Shown here piece after piece: positions 55,241 through 64,000 of a stretch of 64,000 nucleotides of DNA. The DNA is taken from the NCBI GenBank assembly GCA_029964075.1, contig CM057142.1, forward strand, positions 32,738,392 to 32,802,391, read 5' to 3'. The notes below the pieces were generated by a model. It was not told where the DNA came from, did no database searches, and was given only the letters and a program-made list of their open reading frames with translations. Position numbers and translations under genes: made by a program. This stretch comes from Patiria pectinifera. Lineage: Eukaryota > Echinodermata > Asteroidea > Valvatida > Asterinidae. The stretch's first letter is position 1. Each line of letters starts with the position of its first letter.

Positions 55241-57532
55241 AGGCCCCGTAAATGGGTCCCAAAATGGCGTCCAAGACCATTTGATGAGAGAAAAAACAGT
55301 ACCCCTGAAAGTTTTTCGCAGCATTCTTGACATACACAAGAGAACATGGATGTATGTAAGCTCTGAGCAGTGTAATGAACACTGCTACCTAGTATCAAAT
55401 AGTGACCAGGGCGCCCCCCCCCCCCCAGCTTTTCGTCTTTGCAACGTCTGGGAAAGTTTTGGGGTCACTAGAAATGATGCAATTTCAGATTGAACTCTTT
55501 TAACTTGTTTTTAAAATTATTTGAAACAGGAACTATAAATGGCAGTGTGCAGCCTCCTGAGGAAGGCAAGGGAAGGACATTTTGCTTACACTTTCAACAA
55601 ATGTGGCCAACTTTCAACCCAGTGTGGACATACACAGCTTCTTGAGAGGAATGCTCTCGAGTATGTGCACATGACAAAAATGTCCATCAAATGCTGTTAA
55701 ATAGGCCCGGCGAATTTGCCAACCTCAAATGGAATGATGTCATTGGAAAACTGTCGTCAAAATTAGTGGCGCCCAGTTTACATGTGTCGCAATTTTAATA
55801 GCGGCCATTAAAGTCCTTTAAAAATTACATTTTGATTGGATGGGAAATGTTTCCTTAAAAAAAACATGGGAGTGCTGATAGCTTTGTGTGAATTCTCCGC
55901 AAGTGTACTGGAGGACAAATTACACATTTTCTTAATTTTAAAAACTATTTAAACTGTGATTAATCTGGCTGGTATAGGTTGCTCATTGGTGAAAACAATA
56001 TCAAGTTTTACTAACTTCTTCTATTTTTAACAGACATTTCGTGTGTTCCTGGCTTCTTTTGTGTTTGTTTTTTAAGCAAACCCAAGATATTTAAAATGAA
56101 AATACAAAACAACTGCTCGCCGGTTCTGCAGTATGTACTGTCAATCAAACTTATTTACATGGTATAGGTCTAGAATTAATCCAAATGTCAACAGCTATGA
56201 CAATTACATAGCAACAGTCTCTTATCATCAATGTTCAATCTAGAAAATGCACAACTTATTTTTCTTGATGCAGTGCAACCGGCCGTAATGTAAGCTTTGT
56301 AAATAAAAGAAACAATTATTTTATAAAATGTGAAAACAAAAAAAAAGGATCAGTCATATAGTTTTTGTAATGTGTTATTAATTCAAACAAATTGGTATAT
56401 TTTGGTTTACTTGGAAATGTGCAATATTGGAAGAAAACACAGATGCTTTACTGTTGTGTACATGCGTATGCATTTTAGTTTGTGGTGTAAATCGAGGACA
56501 CGCACATGCAACATCATCGATGAATCGAGGACAGGAACCAAATCGAGGACTCCTCGATTAGAAAACGTGGACAAAACCAATGAGAGCTGTTGCGAAAAAG
56601 TACAAACAAAGGAAAAGGGAAGAGGAACAAAAAATAAATCCTTGATTTACACCATAAACAAACGTGTGTAAATGTCTTAGCATGAATATGTAAACACCGG
56701 CAATCGTGGACCTAGGACAAAAGGGTTAGGGCAAAAAAACAAAAGGGTCCACGATTGACCGAACGTCCACGATTGAAATTCGTGCACAAAACCAATGAGA
56801 GCTGTTGCTAAAAAGTAAGTACAAACAAAGGAATGAGGATTAGGGACAATAGGGGGTCCATGATTGCCGGTGTTTACAAAGATGTGTGCATTTGTAGTGT
56901 GTATTCACAGTATGTAGCTGGCAAATTGAATAGCAGTTTACGATATTGATATTTACATTGTACATGTCGTACTTGCTTTGGGAAACTGGAAACATATGTA
57001 CAAGTAGGCCAATGCATTTGTGTTTGATACTGGTTATTTTTTTATATTTTTGTATTATTTTTTCCTTTCTTTACCCAAGATGGCGGATTCTACCATTTTA
57101 ATAATTATTATACCATCCAAAAAACTGAAGACCATTCAAGCATTCTATTCATGTTATGAGCAATGGATTCTACTAAGAAAATGATTGCATTTCTCATTAA
57201 TAAAAATAAAATGCAGAAGAGCTTGAATCTGGTTTGTACAACTTCAGGAAACATTTTGGACGGTGTAGTAAAAATTCTAAGTATTTTAACATTTTATTCT
57301 TCTTTTTCCATTCTTCTCTTTCTATTTTGGCGACAGCACCATGAATTTGCCGATGAAGGTCAAAATGAGGGTTTGGGGTATTAGGAAAAATAGTAAAATG
57401 CTTTGCAATATCGTTTGTTGTAACCCAAACAGTTCCCTGCTGTACTGCATGTATTCCTCTTGAAATATGAAGTATTATATTTTTGTTCACATATACTTGT
57501 TTGGTGTGGGCCAAATAACATGAAATAGATGC
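55241..57532. other. Intergenic between KCTD3-like and usherin genes, part 1
   Basis: No coding recognised. A repeat pair lies at 56478-56879. C11 run near 55417-55427. The short open frames have no domain. Confidence 0.4.
56478..56879. mobile_element. Two adjacent inverted-repeat elements with AATCGTGGAC / CGAGGAC words
   Basis: The first (about 56478-56660) is bounded by TTTGTGGTGTAAATCGAGG and CCTTGATTTACACCATAAAC. The second (about 56691-56879) is bounded by GTAAACACCGGCAATCGTGG and CCATGATTGCCGGTGTTTAC. Both contain AAAACCAATGAGAGCTGTTG and ACAAACAAAGGAA, so they are two members of one family in tandem. Related words occur at 24960-25365. Confidence 0.65.
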
Positions 57533-58018
57533 TTAAAGCTATAGTCCATCATTTGCAGCCATCCGAAAAAGTAACTGGCGTATTATTGTTGAAAAACATA
57601 CTTGGTTGAAAAATAGTAAGTGGACTAAACTCCCTGTGAAATTATTCTTTCTGGCAAGCTATCATTTTTGAAGTAATCAACAAAAGAAGTCCTTTCCAAC
57701 GGTGCGTCTTTTTAAGACGCACCATAGGAAAATTTAAATTAGTAGTTCGTTTTGTTATTCGGCGCAGCGCGCGCAAGCATTGGCACGACGCACAGGCGCG
57801 GTTGCTATAATTCGTCGGATCAGTGCGCGACATCGCGTATAGCTGCAATTCAAAACAATTCAAAGCAACTTTTGATTTGAAATTGAGATCCTAGAATGCT
57901 GTTTTTCTCGGAATATACAGCTGAAGCTGAGCTGAAACTTCATCAGGTTAGTTGTTCAGTTGTTGCTTCAAACGAACAAAATGCACAAATTACAAATGAT
58001 GGACTATATCTTTAAATG
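57533..58018 (-). mobile_element. Family A MITE, second full copy
   Basis: Left end TTAAAGCTATAGTCCATCATT, right end AATGATGGACTATATCTTTAAA. Matches the reverse complement of 9696-10257, including GTGCGTCTTTTTAAGACGCAC, a perfect short palindrome in its middle. Confidence 0.7.
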
Positions 58019-59040
58019 TGTCGGTTGCTGGGTATTTGCCTGTCGGTATGACGTCACAGGGCACCATGGTCTACACACATGAAAAATTATACCAATTATA
58101 TTTTAATGACAATGTGTTTTAGTTTTTTTGTTCCACATAATTCTTTATTGCTTATTCTCTTATTCAGATTTTTACCACAGAGTAACAAAAAAAAGTAAAC
58201 CAGTTGCGTAAGAATACAAGAAAACTGTACAATTAAAGTTAGTTCTTTCAAAGAACAAAATAAAACAGTTCGGATCGCTTTAATTGTTTTAAAGTTTGTT
58301 TTCCGTGGAATTTACGTTTCATTTAAATTCATGGATTTTTTTCAAGTCTTTTTGAGCAGTTACAAGTAAAATAAAGGACGGAGATTGGGAAAATGTTCTA
58401 TAGTAATAAATATCTCGGTGATAACTTCAGCTATTGCAAGGTTGTCTTATAATATCTTTGATGGAATGTTGCTGATGGAAAGGTCCTCGGGATACTTGAA
58501 TTGTAAGTGGCAAGACAAAATTCCTACAAATTCTCAAGGTGTTAACAAGCTTTTTAATCAAGGTGATTCGTTTGTTTAAAAAACACAAGGTCATATGTTG
58601 GATCTCGTGAACCACAGGCCTTCTTTTCAAGGATTCTAATGAATACAGTGGGCATCAGATTTGCTTAGAAGTCTAGGAATAAAAATGATGGGATTATTTA
58701 CATCAGCCTCTGGGTAATTCAGTGAACAAACTATTACAGATTACAAACGCTTTCAATAGAAAAAAAACTATTAAAATTAAGAATGTATTACAAGTACACT
58801 AGGCATCTGTTATAACATATACCACATCACACAATGACTAGGTTCTTGAGATATGTTTACAAAAAAATGACGCCAACTATCAGCATCCTACTCCCGCCTT
58901 TATCGCATGTACATATCTTGAAACATGAATGTGAATTTATTCAAAACCCTCGACTGGATTTTGAAGAGCTAGGAGGGTCACAGTTTTATTGCATTTGGAA
59001 TGTTTATTTGCAATATTTTATTACAATAAAAAAAATCTCA
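58019..59040. other. Intergenic, nothing recognised
   Basis: AT-rich sequence without conserved coding, paired repeats or tRNA boxes. Confidence 0.4.
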
Positions 59041-59044
59041 TGTA

Positions 59045-59345
59045 GAATGCCATGGTCCAGTGGTTAAGGTGTTTGACTCATGTGTGATGGTGCGTGGGTT
59101 CGAACCCTGCCAGGAACATGGTGTTCGTGCCCTTGGGCAAGACACTTGGCTACAATTGCCTCTCTCCACCCAGGAGTATGAATGGGTGCCTGTGAGGGTA
59201 TAGAAGACAGCATGCGTGCCAATATCGGTTGCTGCGTGGTCTCGTGGCCGGATAATTGTAAAAGTGCTTTTGAGATTGTTGATATGATGGAAAACACTAC
59301 TGTACATGTATATAAGCATTACAATTTATTTATTTATTATTATTT
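59045..59345 (+). mobile_element. tRNA-derived SINE, near full length
   Basis: Head with TGGTCCAGTGGTTAAGG (A box) and GGGTTCGAACCCTG (B box) at tRNA-like spacing, then a body with GGGCAAGACACTTGGC, TCTCTCCACCCAGGAGTATG and AATGGGTGCCTGTGAGG, and a TTTATTTATTATTATT tail. The acceptor stem does not pair, so this is a SINE and not a tRNA gene. Confidence 0.75.
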
Positions 59346-59977
59346 CAATCTCATTCATAATCTATGTCATGGTGGTAACAGTTTTTAAAAAAGACTTACA
59401 AGAACCTCTAAATTCATTTATTGATGAACACAATTAGCAAAATATCTGCATTTGAAAACAACACGATTTTACTCCTTTCATTTAATCCTGAACCCTAATA
59501 TAAGTACACACACATAATACCTCAGCTTCCAAATACAAAGTGTTTAAGGCATGATCAAAACATCATTAATTAGTACAAACGGCCATATTTTACATGCATT
59601 TTTACAAAAGTTTCAAAAATCACTCTTCAAAAGTTTAAAAACAACTTTTTTTTATAATGGCAAAATACAGTATATATTTTGAAAGACCTGCACACAAAAA
59701 TCTGAATACTTGAGATATGGATGAATACGTTAAGAAATAAAACATACACACAATGCTTAAAGTTACTCAATACAAATTTAGAGCAGAGAAAAAACTTTCC
59801 GCTCAAAACACAACAAAATTTATAAAGTAATGACAGAACATCAATCTCTGCCAAAAAAATAGTTTGAAGAAGGCTTAGAATATGGCTAAGAATCTGGAAT
59901 AAGGCCACAGACGATATTCACTATATACATAGTTCTGGCACATGACTGCACTTTCATTTCCAAAATGCATAAACTTC
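59346..59977. other. Intergenic or usherin 3' UTR, nothing recognised
   Basis: AT-rich; many poly-A and TTTATT words on the plus strand could serve as poly(A) signals for the leftward usherin transcript, but none stands out. Confidence 0.3.
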
Positions 59978-60466
59978 ATAGAGCTATATTAAATTACTAG
60001 AGCGCTAACTCCTCATTCTTACGCGTGTTGACGTTTTGAAGCCGCTCTGGGCGCAGACATTTTGAATTCATGTGCGTGTTTGTAGAACATAATGAAATTA
60101 GATGGATTGAATTTTAAAAGTGTACTCTACATGCAACGCGCAAGTAGAACATACGCAAACAACTTAAGCGCGTCATGACGGTTCAAAATACGTCACGGCA
60201 AAAAGCATCTGCAGCGAATACGCGCACGCGTTGCGCTGTTTGCGTAGAGCAAAATGAAACGCTCATTTGCTGATCGTGCGTTGCGGTTTTGGGCGTATCG
60301 GCTTCAATGACGCACTGGTATGAAATACAAACGCAGATATAAATAGACGTACAAAATACGTACAAAATTTCGAGTTCTCCATAGGTTTGTGTACAAACAT
60401 GGATGCGCCCATCAGGCATCTCTTTGTACATCGAGTTAGCGCTCTTGTAATTTAATAAAGCTCTAT
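59978..60466. mobile_element. MITE with ATAGAGCTATATTAAATTAC termini
   Basis: Left end ATAGAGCTATATTAAATTAC then AGAGCGCTAACTC; right end GAGTTAGCGCTCTTGTAATT then TAATAAAGCTCTAT. The interior is unusually rich in CG-containing words (ACGCGT, GCGCAAG, TACGTC). It ends about 220 bp beyond the usherin stop codon, so it may be within the 3' UTR. Confidence 0.7.
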
Positions 60467-60684
60467 GATAAAATCTCAATTTGACACTGAAATAATGCAT
60501 AATTTTTTAAGTACTGTGATATGCATATAAAGTTTTAAGTAAAATGTCCACGCCAGCAAAATCACCTGTCTAGTATGCTACCGAAGTGTTTTAAAAAGAT
60601 AACCGACTCAAATTTTTGTCAAGTCACATGTTTTAGTTCTTGGTGTTGCAGTTTTCAAGACTTGAAACATCCTTGCCAAGCCGC

Positions 60685-63167
60685 TCATAGGTGAGTGTCG
60701 GTGAACATGGTCTGTTCCTTGGTGTAGCTGTACGGCTGACTGATGTGGGTCATTGTGTCCTCATCAAAACCCTACACGTAACAGAGAAGGTAAAGAAAAA
60801 AAGACATTGAACATTAGGCCAAAAAAAAAAAAAATTGGTCTCTGGTCAGACCAAAGTTCCGGAATTGATGCGGCGATGCGTTTCTTTCTATGGATACACT
60901 GATTCTTCAGGGAATACAATGCAAGACAATGTTGTATCGGTGCTAATGGCAGGCATGCAACTGGAAGGTTAGAAAAAAAAGAGGAAATTCCAAACCACAC
61001 AAGTCTTTGTACAGTGTTTTTCAATTTGTTATGGCATTCATGAGAAGTCAAAAACAAGGAAAACAGAGGATCCGAGGAAAAGTTACATGCCTGTAATGGG
61101 TTAAAGGGTCTGGTATTTTTTAGCAGAATCTTTGTCAAGGATTGTGAAGAGGAAAATTTACCCTTAAAAACAAACTTCTGATAACAGCAGGATAATAATG
61201 GGAGACTTTCAAGAAATTGGTGGAAACAAACACACCGATCCTTTTCAATTGTTGGTACGTCATGTTCAAGCTAAATGCTAAATATGACGTCAACAAGGGA
61301 AAAAGGACCGGTGTGTTTGCAGCCACCAACGTTTGAAAAGTCTCCCACTGAGCAGTTAACTGGATATCTGAAGGAGAAGGTCAGAGGTCGCATTAGCCAT
61401 AATCAGATTTAGGCGGCTACGACTTTGCTTTTTCGCCAGTGGCACACTTTGGTGAATAGCTGGGTACTGGATGAACACGTGAAGGGAATACGGCTTCACA
61501 TACAACTTGATATCATTCAATGTAAAGTGTACAGAGGGTTGAATAGTGATGGCTTTAAACAGGTTGTGGAATGCTCGAAGACATTTCCGTCATTTTTCGG
61601 GTATATGTATACTAAGGTGTGATGAAATAAAAACGACTATTGTTTCTGTCATGAAATGAATACAAAAGGTACTTTTGAGAGCTGTTTTTCAGGTCCTGTT
61701 TCGACCCGAACGTGCAATTTGTGTAAAAGTCGTCGTTGGGGGCAGCAAACAAAACATAGTAAATCGTGACGTAATAAACAGGACTCGTTTATACTACGCT
61801 GCATAGGGAGTCCTGTTTATTACGTCACGATTTACTATGTTTTGTTTGCTGCCCCCAACGACGACTTTTACACAAATTGCACGTTCCGGTCGAAACAGGA
61901 CCTGAAAAACAGCTCTCAAAAGTACCTTTCGTATTCATTTCATAGTCGTTTTCATTTCATCACACCTTTAAAAGGCTACATATACCCGAAAAAATGACGG
62001 AAATGTCTTCGAGCATTCCACAACCTCTTTAAGATCACACACTCATAACTATAATTCCACATTGGAAGAAATCAGCAGGAGAGAAAGCACAATGCAGAGA
62101 TGCAAGAGAAGAGAAAAAGAGTACATTTAACTACTCAAGGCAGACACAAAACTGAAGGACAGCCTGCACAAACAGGTGCTAGTGGATTGGAGACATGCTT
62201 TATATATGAGGACAGGCAATGCTCTAAAAGTTTTTTATGTTGTACTGGATGCAATCTACTGCCGAAATTTTACCGTCCCTATAATTCCCTGTTCTCCAGT
62301 ACTCTTGGAATGCAATTTCAAGGTGCATCGGATCATTTGCCTTTAGTGCATTTTTTTTTTCGTTTGAAACAACGAGATTTCTCACAATCTTAAAAAGGTT
62401 CCATAACAAGGTTTAGCTCAGTTTTAGCTCAAGTTCAAGTTTTAGCTCAGTTGCTGCTATAAATTTTGAGAAAACAGCATAAACATTTACACCATTTTTT
62501 GGATAACTTAAGGGGATTTCACTGCTAGCGCATGTTACAAAAAGTGGCCCGTTGGCAGGGTTTTACCCTGTTTAAAACCATTTCAGGTGGAATAATTGCT
62601 CAGGGGTATTTTGCACCAGTGCTATTTTCACTTTGAGCAAAGTTTCTGTCATTAAATCAGCAAGTATTTTTCCAGGTAATAACAAACGCTCCTACGTAGT
62701 TTTAAATAATGGTGACACTGAGTAAAGATGTCATAAGGACACTGACGCACAAACTATTTTTTGAAAGATTGCACATTAGGGAGACTGACACTGAAGCACA
62801 GAGGAGATACAAACTGACTAAAGATACAGTCATCTTCACTACAAACCAGAGTATCGGCTGAAGCTACAAGCTACCGCAGGAACAGAGAAGCAGCTCACGA
62901 TGTCCACTGCCAAGAAGCAAACCTGTGAATGAGTGTACTTACATCGGCCATACTAACCATGCCACTATCCTGTTTGGGGAGCAGCACGCGACTGTCCCAG
63001 CCCGAGTCGTCAAACTGCTTCATCTTCTCCGGCGTGGTGCCCCGGCTGTAGCTGAGGGGAGGCTGGGGCAGGCCCCCTTGGCTAGGATCCAGGAAGGTAG
63101 GGTTGATGTATGCGTTGCGAAGGCTGTGCATGCTGGCTGACCGACTGACGGCCTGAGGGATGGGGTC
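60685..63167 (-). CDS. USH2A: Usherin C-terminal cytoplasmic tail (last two exons, 5' partial)
   Basis: Two minus-strand exons: 62943-63167 (75 codons) and 60685-60771 (28 codons plus TGA), joined in phase 0. The peptide begins DPIPQAVSRSASMHSLRN and ends TKEQTMFTDTHL. The last dozen residues are nearly those of vertebrate usherin (TKERTxFTDTHL as I recall), and SRSASMHSL parallels the SLHRSVSQL segment of its tail. The -DTHL terminus is the class I PDZ ligand that binds whirlin and harmonin in the vertebrate Usher complex. Usherin is a very large adhesion protein (laminin, fibronectin III and laminin G domains) with one membrane span; those exons would lie to the right of this window. The neighbouring gene supports the identity: KCTD3 sits beside USH2A in vertebrates. 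The adhesion GPCR ADGRV1 also ends DTHL, but its tail differs. Confidence 0.82.
60950..61094. mobile_element. Third copy of the CAGGCATGCAA MITE family
   Basis: Starts CAGGCATGCAACTGGAAGG and ends TTACATGCCTGTAA. It is the reverse complement of the 2408-2561 and 3726-3868 copies (AGAGGAAATTCCAAACC corresponds to their GGATTTTCCTCTTTTC). Confidence 0.55.
61135..61355. repeat. Inverted repeat GGGAGACTTTCAAG / AAAAGTCTCCCA
   Basis: ATGGGAGACTTTCAAGAAATTGG with GGAAACAAACACACCG at left mirrors CGGTGTGTTTGC and CCACCAACGTTTGAAAAGTCTCCC at right, giving a hairpin of about 60 bp per arm. Probably a small MITE. Confidence 0.5.
61555..62032. mobile_element. TTAA-flanked foldback MITE, symmetric copy
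   Basis: Begins TTAAACAGGTTGTGGAATGC and ends GCATTCCACAACCTCTTTAA. The two arms, about 230 bp each, are close to perfect complements (GTGACGTAATAAACAGGACT / AGTCCTGTTTATTACGTCAC at the centre). It shares the left half with 20398-20870. Confidence 0.8.
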
Positions 63168-64000
63168 CTGGGGAGAGATATAGCAGACAACCATTAGCCA
63201 CTGGAGACAGAGTGGTGGACAAATCAATCACAAGTCAAATCACAAGTCTGGTTCAAGAGCTTTGGGTGAGCAAAGGCAATGCCTTTGTCATAGGTCACTT
63301 GAATAGCTAGTGACTTTACCCGACACTGAGTGACTTGTGATGGACTTGCGAAGACTGGACTTCAAATACGACTGCAGATAGTACGCTTCATAATTAATAA
63401 TAATAATATGTGGTGCTAATTATATAGCGCCTTATGTTTCAAAGCGCTTCATCATTATTACCCATCGCGATAGAATCGCGTCAACGCAGCTTGTGAAAAT
63501 TGTCCAATTACATGATCTACAAATGGACACAGAACGCGCAAAATCTGAGATAAACAAAACCTAACGTACACAATTCCATATGGTTGTTTAAGGGGCATGG
63601 CTAACTTGCAAATTGCAGTCATGGTAGAAGCGTTCTCGTCGCAGCCATGTTTCGATTAATTCTTCCACCACCACACACCACACACAACTCAACAACGTCC
63701 ATTACATACATATATCCATATTATGCCTAGAAATGGAAGTGGTTGGGAGGGTCAGAAACACAGGTCTTTTTTTCAAGACCTGCATCGACAGTTGTGTCTG
63801 CTGATGTTGACAGGCTTTCCACAGTAAAACAACATCTCCTCGCTGTGTGATGTGGACCTTGCACAGAATAACATCAAGGCACAACGATGTGTCCAGCAAT
63901 GGCTGGACTTCGTTTAAGTTTGTCTATGTTTGGACTCAAAAGGATAGGATTTATGGACCTATTATATGCAACTCTCTTATTGGCCAATTTTTTAGTGCAT
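63168..64000 (-). other. USH2A: Upstream intron of the usherin gene, no further exon found
   Basis: Starts after a tctccccag acceptor (minus strand). Contains an AATAATAATA stretch with a TATAGCGCC word (63395-63450), as at the 3' end of SINEs, and short CA-rich sequence. The 65-residue frame at 63702-63899 shows no usherin similarity. Confidence 0.5.

Larger units (their letters stand above)
60772..62942 (-). other. USH2A: Last intron of the usherin gene
   Basis: About 2.2 kb between GCCGAT|gtaagt and acgtgtag on the minus strand. It contains a CAGGCATGCAA MITE (60950-61094), the symmetric foldback at 61555-62032 and, at about 62330-62480, a fragment with GTTTTAGCTCA words like family A. 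Confidence 0.6.

Noticed and set aside
59045..59120. Possible tRNA gene (A and B boxes)
   Set aside because: No acceptor-stem pairing and a long SINE body with TTA-type tail follows. The same reasoning was used at 12760-12828, 35655-35745 and 47205-47290.

Overview
This is a eukaryotic nuclear window from an invertebrate deuterostome. The evidence is short coding exons with GT-AG introns, AT-rich introns full of small inverted-repeat transposons and tRNA-derived SINEs, and proteins that read as clear homologues of vertebrate ones. The transposon content and a GT77-type glycosyltransferase pair fit an echinoderm, hemichordate or lancelet; I cannot name the species. Most of the open reading frames in the window are chance frames in introns and repeats. 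Only five genes are supported by protein similarity and matching splice phases.

Layout: (1) about 3.95-11.3 kb, + strand: the 3' end of a phospholipase C-beta gene. Eight exons encode the C-terminal coiled coil, a Ser/Pro/Lys-rich tail and a PDZ ligand (-TRL). The catalytic part lies upstream of the window. (2) About 11.3-21.4 kb: no gene seen; MITEs, SINEs and an inverted CGTACG-minisatellite foldback. (3) About 21.4-34 kb, - strand: a tandem duplication carrying two GT77/Nucleotid_trans-type glycosyltransferase genes. Each has two coding exons, a non-coding exon and probably a distal leader exon, and the duplicated flanks can be followed on both sides. (4) 35.06-54.56 kb, + strand: a complete 16-exon KCTD3/SHKBP1-type gene (BTB domain plus WD40 propeller, 682 residues by my exon assembly). 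(5) 60.7-63.2 kb, - strand: the last two exons of an usherin (USH2A) gene, encoding the cytoplasmic tail and the -DTHL PDZ ligand.

The most striking point is the order and orientation of the last two genes. KCTD3 (+) and USH2A (-) converge tail to tail here, as I recall they do on human chromosome 1q41, so this appears to be a microsynteny block conserved across deuterostomes. The second theme is a very readable transposon history. At least two insertions are nested and have an uninterrupted paralogous site elsewhere in the window (a TTAA-type MITE inside another MITE, and a TA-type MITE inside a TTAACCC element). A third, hAT-like insertion with an 8-bp target duplication sits in the flank of one glycosyltransferase copy and is absent from the other.

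The genes do not form an operon. PLC-beta acts in G-protein signalling at the plasma membrane, the GT77 proteins are probably Golgi type II enzymes of unknown acceptor, the KCTD3-like protein is a cytosolic BTB/WD40 adaptor, and usherin is a large adhesion protein. I found no true tRNA, rRNA or CRISPR locus. Exon boundaries were worked out by hand from phase and splice consensus and should be checked against RNA data.
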